This document shows positions 36,260 to 48,197 of a stretch of DNA of 64,000 nucleotides, in pieces. Source of the DNA: Circinella minor (Eukaryota; Mucoromycota; Mucoromycetes; Mucorales; Lichtheimiaceae); NCBI GenBank assembly GCA_016758965.1, contig JAEPRB010000004.1:429568-493567 (forward strand), read 5' to 3'. The position numbers were made by a program, and so were the translations under genes. Every line of letters starts with the position of its first letter. Position 1 is the stretch's first letter. The notes under the pieces were generated by a model that saw only the letters and a list, made by a program, of their open reading frames with translations, was not told the DNA's origin and ran no database searches.

Positions 36260-38228
36260 TTATTGAACATCAAATATGGATAAGCTCTCACGTCGATATG
36301 TTCCTGGGAATGATGGTTGACGAACACCCTAAAAAAAATATGAGTATGGATAAAATTAACAAGATTCCCAAATTAGCAATAAAAAAACTTACAAGAGGAT
36401 TCTTGCTAAATGAGAGACGAATTCCGCCTTTCACCGAATTGCTTAATGGGTTCCCGTACAGCTCATGAAGGGCTTGTGTTGCACATGCTACGTCTTCAAA
36501 TTCAACAAAACACATGGGTCCATTATTTGCTTTGCTTTTAAATGACAAACGTTTGAAACCAATACATTTAGCAAACATCATTCTTAGTTCATCTTCACTA
36601 GTATTGGGCGGTAAATTTCCTACATACAATGTATTACAAGGAGGATTATTTTGATCCATGGAAGCAGCTGATCCACCGAAGGTTCCCAATAAGCTTCGGT
36701 AATTGTTTGGTGAGGTAACACCAGGTGGTGATGGCAACCCGCCATTGCTTACCACAGGTGATGTGGTATTGATCGAAAGTCCGTTAAGTCTAGCATTTAA
36801 TGCTGCTGATAAATCGGAAGGTGGAGGAGGGTGATGGTGATGAAGATGATGAGACGAAGAAGCAGATAATGAGGGCTGCGGTAACGGTGGTGATGGTTGT
36901 TGTTGATATACATCTTCAAAAACACTTGATAATGGTTGTGGCGCTGTTGTTCCTAAGGTTTGTTGCTGGTGCTGCTGGTGCTGTGGTGGTGGTATAGATT
37001 TACACACCATGTCAGCACCATTATTATGGATAGGAGGGGGAGATGTAGCACTAGATTCCATGTCAAACAAACTGTATCGATGACCAAATAGACTAGGGCG
37101 ATTACCACTGCTGTTACCATTCCCATTGTTACCGTTACTATGATTATTGTTACCATTATTACCATTATTATTATTGTTTGTAAGGTTATAGATGTCACCC
37201 ATGGATGCAGCCCGATCGGTTAATGCTGGACGATGATCTGGAAAATTAAAATCTAGAGGATGATGCTCAGGTGAAGTAACAGGTAAAGGGACAGAATAAA
37301 ACGCTTCATAGGGTGTGCTTGGGTAACGTTTTTGTTGTTGTTGAGAGTATGATTGTGTTGGTACGGGTACAATTCCTCCTGTTGGCAGCGGTGGTGGTAC
37401 TCCTCCTCCATTTCCTCCTGTTCCTGTTCCTGTTCCTGCTGCTGCTGCTGCTGCTAACATTACTGGATTTTGTGTTGGGGCTCCTGCGTGTTGCTGCTGC
37501 TGCTTCTGCTGTTCACTAGAAAGACCCCGTTTTGTATGCAGGTTCTTTTTCGCCATTTCTGCCTTCAATACTGAGCCTTTTTCGGCATCCACTTTACGAC
37601 CACTTATAATATCTCTCGCCTCTAAAGCCTCATGCCGCGTACGAAACTTGGCAAAACCAATCTATATTAAACCAGACCAAAAGGAAAATAATAAAAATCA
37701 ATCCAATATATATGTCAAATATAATTAATATCTCTTCTTTCCCCTCTGTGTTATTTTTTCTTTTTGTAGGTCATTCAATTTTTTAAAAGATTGTTATTAA
37801 ATAATCAAGATTTAACTTACAATTTGTTTTCGACCATTATTACCATTGGTCGTTGGTGTGGGTAAATCATCATCAAGATCTTTGCTTGGAATTTTGAGTG
37901 TAGCAGCTTCAAAACCGGGAGAAAAGATAAACATGTTTTGAAATTCGCGTTCTTGCATATCATCTGGGAACCCGACGACAAATATGGTTGAGATATCTTC
38001 ACCATTATTTTGTGTTGTAAGAGTGTTGTAGTCACTACTATTGAGTGTCGTATTGTTGGTCGGGGTACTTGGACCGTTAGTTAATAAAACATTATATAAA
38101 CTATTATTGTTATTATTAATATTAATATTCGTATTTGACGTTGTTGTCGTTGGTGTCGTCGTGTTTGACATAAAAGGTTGAAGTGGTGGTTGCGACGGTT
38201 GAGCGAGTGGTGGTGGTAATGCACCCAT
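36260..38228 (-). CDS. RNA-binding protein with two RRM regions (Whi3/Scw1-like)
   Basis: Three exons: 38228-37821, 37661-36393 and 36328-36260, joined in phase 0, giving 581 aa. The first RRM spans the exon 1/2 junction ([23 protein letters not shown], then [17 protein letters not shown]). The second is near residues 480-558: [18 protein letters not shown] (RNP2) and [18 protein letters not shown] (RNP1). The terminal exon adds [19 protein letters not shown]. Between the RRMs lies a long low-complexity region rich in Q, N, P, H, S and A, with poly-N and poly-A runs. This architecture matches fungal Whi3 (cell size, mRNA condensates) and S. pombe Scw1 (cell wall integrity). The N/Q-rich linker suggests condensate formation, as in Whi3, but this is inference. 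Upstream DNA to about 38,900 is purine/pyrimidine-tract rich and may include a long 5' leader. Confidence 0.87.
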
Positions 38229-40612
38229 GGAAATTGTATATGTTGCTACTGTTGCAATGGTAGTACGAGCAAAGAGTGGGAGAAGATAAGCGAGAAAGAA
38301 AAGAGTTTAGTAAGTTGTTTTTTAGTGCTGGTTTTCGAAATGAAAAAGGACGACAAGTTTTTAAAAATGGTTAAGAGAAAAAAAAAGTATATTATATATA
38401 AGGGGTGAGTGAGAGAGTCTACAAAAAAAAAAGAATAGAAAGGAAAAAGGAAAAGAAGGAAGACTGATAATATTAAAGAATAAGAATATATGTTTTATCT
38501 TTCTTGTATGTAGTTATTTTTATTATTATAAAAAAAAAAATGGGTAAAAAAAGGGAGGTCAAAAAGAAAAAAAAAAGAAGAGGAAAAGGAGTAGAGGAAT
38601 AAAAAAAACAGTTTATTCTTATTGTTATTTTATTAGAATACCACTCACAGTTATAATAGGCTACATAGAATAACCAAACTAATCCCTGAATACACTCATT
38701 TTCTTTGGCCTTAAACTAAAAGGGCTCAGCTGAATCGCAAGGTTTTTTTTCCCTCTATATATATTTATAATCTTCCTTTTTTTAACTCATTTCTCCCCCC
38801 CCCCTTTATTATTTCTTTTCCCTTCGTTCCTCCTAATCATTGAAATATCTCTCACACCTATCCAATCGGATCCAGATCTATTATTCTCTCTACTATACAT
38901 TACAAATTATTTTGTTTCAAAAACAAAAATAAAAAATAGAACGTCATGTAATTTTTTTTATTGTGAAGTATCAAATCCCAAAGGTCGTTTATATATTATA
39001 TATACTGGCAAACAACACATCATCATTAACTTGTACAGTATATTAAAGAATGACGAAAAAAAAGACTATCAACTCCCTCTCTCTCTCTCTCAATCTTTCT
39101 TCCCTTTAAGTCACGAGAGCATATGAATAAAGAGCGTGTGTGTTTGTATATAAAAAATGCGCTTGCCCGCGCGCTGTTGGTTTTTTCTTCATCGAGTTAC
39201 ACCATAACAGTGGGTTGATTATACGCGCATGATCTGTTGCCGGTTTGTGTGGCGCTCTTTTGATCTGCTTTTATATGTAAAATAAAGCAATTTTTCTGTG
39301 TAACTTTAATCATTTTAGGTAACGCGATTTCACACCCTAAGAAAACTTGTTTTTCTTCGTTTTGATCGGGTTATCCATGATTGGTGAATTTACGATACTG
39401 TTTTTTCGTTGTGTCCATGTCATTTGTATAATTTATAACGTAACAAACTTGATTATTTCTCTCTTCTCATTCCGATATATTATATTTCACAAGTGCCATT
39501 GATGAATGGATAATAATAAGCGTCATGAATAAAAAATGTCACTATAATCAAGACTATTATTGTTATTGAACCAATATACTGGTAAATGTATGAACGCATG
39601 TATGAAACATAATATTCGGCGTTTTCACCGATGTAATGTCAGCTTCCATTCTAATACGTAATGAGATAAGAATATGAAAAACATTTTATTTTATTTTTTA
39701 GTCATAACAATGTATATATAAAAGCAAAAAAAAAAAAAAAAAAAAAAAGAGATGAGAGAAAGTTTAAAGAATTATATAATGCTAACAATAACTTCTGACT
39801 GGTTGCTGTGCGACGACGCAATAAATGATGTTATCATGAAAACATGTGCTCATATGATGTTTTCCAAGAGTATTAATTTTGTTTCACCATAAAAATTGTT
39901 CATCTATAATAATTATGATAAAAGGTTCATTTTCTCATAAAGAAGTAAAAACACATTTCTCTCTTGTATATATAATAATTATCGAACCACAAATTCGTAA
40001 ACGCTACTTTTTTTAAGAAGTGAAGTAAGTAACAGAAGATATGGGGTTTTAAAAACTCAGTTGATAAATTGTGTTTCATTGACAGTTCATCTTATTAAAG
40101 GTCACAGGTTTTAAAATACGTCGCTATGCTTCTATCTCAATAGTTGTTTTGCATAGATACATTTGAAGTATCATACCTATTCCATGGTAGTGTATGTATT
40201 GTTTCATTGATGTAACTTTCCAATTTTTGGTACATAAAAACTGTTACGTAGCTAAAAGTAAAGTGTTGAAAGAATCATAACATTGACATTGGTGATGTTA
40301 ATAGAGTTTAATAAACATAGTCGTGTTTTTGTTACTAACAAAGTAAAACTCTAATTATGGTGAACAGTGTTGTTTGTATAATTTTGTGTGAAGAAAACAA
40401 CAAGATGTAGTTTATTTTGAAGAGTGTTATTTTATAAAAATTCGAATATTTACACAGTAGTAAAAGAAAAAAGAAGAATGGTATTATAATAAACTATATA
40501 AATAGTGTTACATACAAACACTCACTTTTACAAGCAGTTTTTTTAACTTTATAATAATAGCAGTAGTAGATATAAAATAAGATAATAAAAAAAAAATAAG
40601 CGTCATTATTAT
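38229..40612. other. intergenic, RRM-gene upstream region and transporter 3' side
   Basis: Contains polypurine and polypyrimidine tracts (38340-38620, 38740-38830), a CT repeat near 39070-39092 and a 23-base A run at 39726-39748. No supported gene. The unusually long tract-rich DNA before the RRM gene is compatible with a long 5' UTR. Confidence 0.45.
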
Positions 40613-43114
40613 TTACAGTGCATCTCTTATTGCATACCACATAATGGGAATACTAATAATTATCAAAATCAAAGAAATTAAGATCAGAAACCATGAACCA
40701 GACGATTGATACTTTATCAACGTGTCATGATCTAATAGATTATCATTTTTAGATTGTTGCTTTTGATATCGATGATGATGGTGTGTTTCTCCTGCGTGCA
40801 TAGTAGGTAACTCTTCAATGAGAGCATTGTTATCATCTTCTTTTTTTATTTTATCTCGCATAATTAATTCTGGTAAAAATAGTGCAGTATACGCAGCACC
40901 AGGTAGTAATAATCCTGTAAAATAGAAAAACACATAAACTATTAATTATTATGCGAATTCATATATGTAATTATTAAGTATTACTCGGTCCATAGACTTT
41001 TCTTTTGATTATTATTAGTACTTACCGAGAGCTGTAGTAGAAAATCCTCCGATGACAGCAAATACTTTACCCAATTCGGTTATGGTTGCACCCAATAAAA
41101 GAACAGTTGCAAAAATGACTATCGTTGTCACATAATGTTCGGTATTGGTGGGAATTCTACCATTCACGTTGTATCCTAATAGTTTCTGTAAGGATTCACG
41201 ACAAGGATAGATAGACATACTATTTTATATTATAATGTATTTTAGCATATATAAATTTTTCATACACCTTTTTTGAAAAAAGTAATAGGATTGCATTATA
41301 TATATATATATATATATATTAAGAAAGAAAAAACGTACGGTATAGTGAAGATCATAAATATACCCAACAGAAGCCGAACCACATTGATAATTGGATCATC
41401 TCTTGGAAAATTCAATAAAACATTGGCCTTGACATTATCTCCAAAACATAAAAATCCCATGATGGCAAATGTTAAATTAATTATATAGCCAATCAAAACA
41501 GAGGATGTATTCGCAAGTAAAAATTGAGAAGGTTGTTGATCTCGCTGACTCAAGTAAACCCCAAATACATTTTGTGAACAGCCAAAAGATAATCCTAAGA
41601 TAGCTAGACCTTGAAATAAATTATTGATGGAAGATGGCCAAGTCCATTCAAATATAGATGATGACGTTGTTGCGTAAACTGGCATACGGATAAATACACA
41701 GGTCAAAACAATAGGTAATAACATTACATTGAGAGTGGACCATTTAACTAACGGTGCAATAGATCTGGGTAAACAAAGAGGTAATGTCTGGGTAATGTCA
41801 TATAGTATGCACACCCACGCAAAAGATACTATTAGTCCCAACTACGTAAATATTTATTTTTTTATTTCCAAATTCGACAAGTCTATCAACCACACCATCA
41901 TTACTGTAGATTGGTTCCATCTGATATTAAATGACCAAGAAAAAAATTAGTACTTACACAAGTTAATCCAAATGCAACAACAGCAACTCGTCGATCCGCT
42001 AACCAAGTAATATTATAATTATCAAATAATTCAGGTAACATATCACCTAACACTTTACAATAAAAAGAAAAAGTCAACACCCATTCTTCATACGCTTGTC
42101 CAAAATAATTATAGTCGCGACTACTTACGAATATAATAGGAAACAGCCGTTCCTGCTGTGTGAAAAACCAATAAAAAGTTTACCAAATGAGATCCCCAGA
42201 TACCGAGCAAGCTTACACGTGCCAAATCAGCCATGGTATATTGTCCACATCGAATACCGGCTAATACTAATAATTGCATGGCTATACCCGTCAAAATTGC
42301 TATTACTACTGAACATAGTAGTCCCATCCATAGCCCACATAATCGTAAAGCAAGTGGTAGTCCCATAATTCCAGACCCCATCATGGCGTTGACCAAGTTC
42401 ATGCATGAGCCCGTGGTTGAAGTTGTTCCATATCCGGGTCGATCGGCTTGTAATGCTTCTACACTTGCAGCAGTTTCAATGTTATCAATCATGGTACCAT
42501 ATCTATTACCATTATTTTCTAATGAAGTTGCTACTACGGTGTCAAGAGTACTAGGTGCACTAGGTAATAAAGTTGCTGAAGAATCATTGTTAAAAGAACT
42601 GCTTATAGAAAAAATACAAACTTGATAAAGAATTACTGAAATTGCTACCACTACAATAATACTGTTGATCTTCCTCTTCCTTGTTCCTAAAATTTTATAA
42701 TCAATTTTTTTTGAATGATACGTGAGTTTGTTAATATTATCATATTATATATCGATATGATAATAGGATACGTAGTAATAAAAAATAGAAATTTTTATAC
42801 AAACATTTATTTATATGTATATAATATATGTATATGTATAAGTAAAACAACTAAACAAAAAAAAAAATAAAGAGAGAAAAAGAAAGATAAGAAAAAAAGT
42901 CGTTGAAAAAAAAATCATAAACAGACGCGCTCACCCACTTATTTTTATATTTCGTTGATGCATCGCACTTTTTCATATATTTGTTTATCGCTTGTATGCC
43001 CGCATGGTCTTCTGGGGGAGTGGGGAGGGTGAAAGATTATCAGTTATACAGTTAGAAAGATAGACACGAGAGAGAGAGAGAAAGAGATAACTTGTTTACC
43101 TCTGGATTTTCCAT
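40613..43114 (-). CDS. vacuolar-type amino acid transporter (AAAP/SLC32-SLC38 family)
   Basis: Seven exons inferred: 43114-43100 (15 nt), 42686-42655, 42601-42129, 42052-41958, 41841-41339, 41219-41026 and 40914-40613; phases agree and give 537 aa. The transporter domain begins at TGSCMNLVNAMMGSGIMGLP (TM1 of the Aa_trans family) and runs through about eleven TM segments, including FVINLTFAIMGFLCFG-like TM8, the family motif MSIYPCRESLQKLL, and a final helix near the C-terminus. An acidic/histidine-rich loop (HAGETHHHHRYQKQQ) lies before the last TM. Relatives (Avt proteins, SLC38) move neutral or basic amino acids across vacuolar or plasma membranes, driven by protons or sodium. Exons 1-2 are tiny and rest on splice signals only (MENPE|GTAAAC; donor GTAGTG or GTGGTA). 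An alternative is a start within exon 3 at 42492, which would leave the domain intact. Confidence 0.85.
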
Positions 43115-44069
43115 TATGGTTGGAAAGAAAAACATTGATATACAAATATTTTTTTTTCCACCTCTATATTGTTTTCTCCCCCACACTTCTTTACCCCCAC
43201 TTTCTATAGATGATAAAACAGGAGAAAGGATTGCTGATGATCTTTATATATATAATATTATACTGTATGATAGAAAACTAGATTAGTCGAAACATTAGAG
43301 GGAGATAAAGTATACATAGACGTTGTATATATTTTCCCGAGGCTAAGCTGATATATAAGAGTTATATAAAGTATACATGCGGAATTAGTGCTTCTACTTG
43401 CCCTGTTATTTTTGAGGGGCTAATATCACAAAAGCATAAGCCGATAATAAGGGTTGATTTCCCGTCACATCAAAACTATCCCCCGATGCAGATTTCTTTT
43501 TTCAAACAACTGACGTGTTTTATTTTGTTTATTATATTATGATCACTTATTCTATATTATTCCCCCCTTTAAATTTCAGTATAATCGTTTGTGCACGTTT
43601 TATTTATATTACTGTTTATATATATATATATAATCATTGATCAGAAAACTTATATTATCATGACAAAATAATGAAGAGCATTGAAAAGCTACATAATAGT
43701 TTTTACTACTATATGTATAAAACGAAGCACAATAACTGTAAAATGCATCACAACATGCACCCAAAAAATATTATGTATGACTGTTTACTTTACGGCGTGG
43801 ATCAAGCCACGTTAAAAAGTCCAGCTAAGTGTTATTCTGGGAATATAGACACATAAAATCTTAAAATAAATAAATAAATAAAAACAAATAATTAGAAAAA
43901 GCTCACTATTGCGATTCATCATGACATATCCTATCATAAGTGAAGTTGAGACCTGGAGCCTGGTAACGGCTGCGGTAATCCAAAAATTAATGTCTGGGAC
44001 CTCGCTTTGCCCTGCAAAGCTTTTATTTGCTTTCGGGGCCAATTCCGTGAAAAAAAGGTGCAGTTCTAT
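43115..44069. other. intergenic, divergent between transporter and ArgRS
   Basis: Both neighbours start here and are transcribed outward, so the region holds two promoters. It has T/C-rich tracts near 43150-43200 and AT dinucleotide runs near 43617-43632. The 61-codon frame at 43671-43856 is not supported. Confidence 0.45.
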
Positions 44070-46131
44070 ATGAGTGCTACAAAGTTCCGGAAAGCAATAG
44101 CAAGTCAACTATCACGCATTACCTCATGTCCAGAATCACAGTTACTTGGACTTCTCGGTACCCCTAAAACTGCATTAAATCAACAATTTAACATACCTAT
44201 TCCCCGTTTAAAATCACAACGCGATTCTGTCCAATTGTCTAATGAGTTGGCTCACAAGGTATCAAATGGCAAAAATAAAAGAATAGAAAAACCAAGCGCT
44301 TCCTTCATTCACTCATAAAGAAAACACCAACAATCCAAATTATAAACCGTCTTTTTTTTTCCTTTCTCTTTTTACTATTACATATATATAGTTCCAACCA
44401 GACAGTTTGATCCAAGAAGCTTCAGCAAAAGGACCATTTTTACACTTTAGTGTTAGACCGACAGAATATATTAGGCAAACACTACTTCAAGTTTATAATG
44501 AACAATCAAACTATGGATGTCATACAGCCGATAAATCACATATTGTCGTCCTGGATTATAGCTCACCTAATATTGCTAAACCTTTTCATGCGGGTCATTT
44601 ACGGAGTACGATTCTTGGCAACTTTGTGAAACGAATCCATCAAGCAATGGGATATCCTGTTATTGGTATCAACTATCTTGGTGATTGGGGTAAACAATAT
44701 GGTAAGAAAAAGGAAATATTCTACTACTATCTATCTATATATTTTGAATGAGATAATGGTTAATAGAATTTTTTTTTTATTTTTTTTTATAAAGGGCTAT
44801 TAGCTGTTGGGTTCGAGAAATATGGTGATAAGGCATTGCTTGAAAAAGATCCTATCCATCATTTATATGATGTCTATGTCAAAATCAACAGCGATATAAC
44901 TGAAGATGTGGATCGTCAAGCGAATGAATATTTTAGACGGATGGAAGAAGGGGATTTAACAGTTCTAGAACAATGGAAACGATTCCGTGATCTTAGTATC
45001 AGCAGTTACAAATCCATCTACAAACGCCTGGGTATCGAATTTGAACGATACTCTGGTGAATCTGAAACAGAACCCTATATCCAACCTCTTTATGACCTAT
45101 TACAATCCAAGAATCTTATTAACAAAACAGCTGATGGGGCATGGACAGTAGACTTATCTTCTTACGATCTAGGCTCTCCTGTTGTTCGCAGGGCGGATGG
45201 CACAAGCTTATATTTAACTCGGGACTTGGCTAACCTAATTTTACGTCAATCACCCAAGAAATCAATGTATATTGTTGGTACAGAACAATCATTATACATG
45301 CAACAAATGTTCAAGATTGCCGAGCTAGCATCATTGGCAACTAATATGCATCATGTTTCTTTCGGGCGCGTGCAGGGCATGTCAACTCGAAAAGGAACCG
45401 TGGTGTTTTTACAAGATATTCTCGATACGGCTCAAGAACAAATGCTTAAAAATCTCAAGGAAAATGTTACAAAATATAATGAACTTTTGACTTTGGGTAT
45501 TCAGAAAGGGGGTCAACGATTGGTTGGACAGGAAGCTGCGAATTTAGTAGCTGATCAACTGGGTACATCAGCCGTTATTGTTCAAGATTTGTTTGCAAAC
45601 CGAGTCAAAAATTATTCTTTTTCATACGATCGTATGACGGCCGCACGTGGGTATACTGGTGTTTATTTGCAATATACTCACGCTCGCATGTGCGCGTAAG
45701 TACAATAAACAAATAATATAATATTTTTAAGAGACTGACTAATAAAGGATTGAAATGGAGAAGACAAACTTTACTAAATAATGTTTATGTTTACACAAAA
45801 AAAAATTAGCATCGAACGAAAAACAAATACACAAATCACTACAGATTGTGACTTTTCTCTACTTAAAGAAAAAGAAGCTTTTGAATTGGCATTAGCAGTA
45901 TCACAGTTCCCGGATGTTGTCAAATCATCATATCAATCCATGGAACCATGTGTTGTTGTACAGTATCTTTTCAAGTTGGCACACACTATGGGCCAAGCAA
46001 ACTCGACATTGCGAATCAAGGATGTGGATCCTAGTTTGGCAGAAGCACGGATGCTTTTGCTTTGGGCAGCCAGAACAACATTGGCCAATGGTTTGAAACT
46101 TATTGGTATCAGCCCCCTTGAACGTATATAG
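44070..46131 (+). CDS. arginyl-tRNA synthetase, class Ia
   Basis: Four exons: 44070-44258, 44392-44701, 44795-45695 and 45810-46131, giving 573 aa. It attaches arginine to tRNA-Arg using ATP. Visible parts: an N-terminal ArgRS-specific domain with IPIPRLKSQ; the HIGH-type signature in [33 protein letters not shown] with [60 protein letters not shown] in place of the KMSKS loop; and a C-terminal DALR anticodon-binding domain ([12 protein letters not shown], then [22 protein letters not shown]). The architecture matches fungal cytosolic/mitochondrial ArgRS (about 600 aa). No clear mitochondrial presequence is visible, though the N-terminus is basic. The start was chosen as the first methionine in frame with the N-domain. 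It converges on the JMJD6-like gene. Confidence 0.95.
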
Positions 46132-46415
46132 ACATATTTATCCGGTCCTACCTGTTTCATCTATTCTCACTCGTTTTCTTTTTTGTAACCAAAAAGCTCT
46201 CATATAAATAATAATAAGATCATTTTTCCTTGTATTTTTTTTATTAATTAATAATTTAGTTTTAATTAAAAATTCGTTTTGATAGCACTAATAACAAGAA
46301 AACAGCAAAACATTTTCTTTATTACATAGTTTGGAGGAGTGAGCATAAGGAAGAGGTAGGGGATAGAGATGAATGAGAGCAGACGAGAACGAGAGAAAAT
46401 AAATCGGGTATATCG
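46132..46415. other. convergent 3' intergenic region
   Basis: 284 bp between the stop codons of the ArgRS and JMJD6-like genes. AT-rich, with TAATTAATTAATAATTAG-type words near 46235-46260 that could serve in 3' end formation on either strand. Confidence 0.4.
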
Positions 46416-48197
46416 TTATGATTTTTTTTCCATTAAACGTTGTCTTTCAACACGTTTTCGATTTTGTTTACACTTTTGGCACATACATGTCCCGTCGCTC
46501 AAATCAGTTTCTGATTCGGTTGAGCTCACCTGGAACTTTCTTTTTCTGCTGATTTTACCGGTGTTAGATGAGCGATTGTCGTCACTATTACCATTATCAC
46601 TATTACTGCTTGTACTACTACTGCTACTACTACTGCTACTACTACTATCACTACTGCTTGGAGGAATTCGCGGTACATACTGTAAGGAATCTAAACTTTT
46701 AGCAAGCTCACCATACATTTTTGGATTTTTAACAGCGAGTTCCTGAATTTTTCTATACAATTTCGCACCCAATTTGGGTCGACTATGTCGCGTATTGAGA
46801 TAAACATATTCGGCATTGGTAGGTGAACAAAAATTTTGAGTTATTGCAAATGTCATGTCTACAAAGAAAGAAATAATAAAGTACATATATAAATCCGTTG
46901 TTCTTTTAATGTAAGTTTTTGAGACACATATACAAACCAATGAAGAAACTCACCCAGGTTCATTACAACATGTATCCAACCGCCAGGAACAAAAATCGTT
47001 TCTCCTGGTCGTTGAAGCACTTGAACCATACCTAATTTCTCACCAAGAGTTCGATTATCATATGGATCATCACGTACTTGAAATTTTGGGAATACAGTAC
47101 TAAACCATGATACAGCTTCATGATCATATGGTTTCATTGGAGGGTCAACTAAATTTTTTGGTGTACCTGGAGGAAATAAACACCAACGTTTATGCCCTTT
47201 AAGCAAAGCATTCCATGCTGATGTACCTAATGGATCCGTATGTATCCTATTGTTTTACCAATTAGTAAATATAATTAACATATTACAAATTTATGACAAC
47301 CATTTAATTCCACCATACATATGCACAGATATAAAACTTACCCAGTACCACTACGAGCGCCACCAATGACCAACCAACGGTAAGGTGGACGACGACGTTC
47401 ACCTGTCAAACGAAATAGATCGTCTGAAAAATAGTCAGGAACTTGATAATCCCCCAATAAAGTATTGGGTTGACCTTGTCTTTTCTTTTTCCGTCGATCT
47501 TTGTAAAATCCACTATCGAAAATATAAAGTGGCGAATCATCATGCTGAGCGTCCGTTTCAGAGTATCGTAAAAAATGTTTCATTTTCAAATACACATTGT
47601 TATCCTCATCATCTTCTCCAATTTTAAACATATGAGAACCATAATATTCGAGAAAATGCTGTCAAGTTTAATTAATATGCAAATTGGTTGAATATTCATG
47701 CACATATGTTATTAACCCCTCCTTCTCTTTCTATTTTTTCTTCTTTGAGTGTATATATATATATAACTCACCTTTTCATTCCATGCAGAATGTCCTCGCC
47801 ATTCATCAGTTAAACGAGTTATAACAACAGGTCGATTTGGCGCTTCATATTTTTCAATAAACTCGCTTTTTGGAGTAGATCGTCCATTGATTCGTGGCAC
47901 TGTGTCTACGTATGGACTAATCCAATAATCTTGGGAATGAAACTTCCATTTATTCCAAGCAAACAAATCAATTTCTATTAGTTGAAAAGTGGATTGTTCA
48001 GCAATTGTAAATGTATATATAATTGGCTTAATGTCTAAAAATAATATTTCAATAATAAATCGAGGATCTTTCTTACCAGATCTAGCTTTCGTTTTGACTC
48101 GTCGTATTTTACGTTCATAGCGACTACCTTGAGTCTCTCTGGATTTAGATCGTTTTTTTCTTGATCTTTCTACTTCTTGATTATTTTTTGAAGGCAT
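46416..48197 (-). CDS. JmjC-domain 2-oxoglutarate/Fe(II) oxygenase, JMJD6-like
   Basis: Five exons: 48197-48077, 47974-47772, 47658-47342, 47246-46954 and 46858-46416, giving 458 aa. Order of features: a basic N-terminus (SRKKRSKSRETQGSRYERK, a likely nuclear signal); a helix-rich lead; YIFDSGF and VPDYFSDDLF; RRPPYRWLVIGGARSGTG; and the JmjC core. In the core IHTDPLGTSAWN supplies the first two iron ligands (His and Asp, about residues 216 and 218), and the lysine of GHKRWCLFPPGTP is the usual 2-oxoglutarate contact. GETIFVPGGWIHVVMNL supplies the third iron ligand, His. DMTFAITQNF and a poly-serine tail (about residues 385-405) then a basic, Cys-containing C-terminus follow. Human JMJD6 hydroxylates lysines of splicing factors and has the same serine-rich tail. 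Lysyl hydroxylation is the likely activity; arginine demethylation is disputed for the family. The active site is complete. Confidence 0.93.

Noticed and set aside
36800..37519. Plus-strand frames rich in V and L opposite the RRM gene
   Set aside because: Antisense shadows of the Q/N/P-rich low-complexity region of the RNA-binding protein.
13428..39212. Shared 19-bp word GAGTTACACCATRACAGTG near 13426 and 39194
   Set aside because: One mismatch over 19 bases between two positions is close to what chance allows in 64 kb when mismatches are permitted; no third copy seen.
46369..46746. Plus-strand frame with a long poly-L stretch
   Set aside because: The poly-L is the antisense reading of the poly-serine tail of the JMJD6-like gene.
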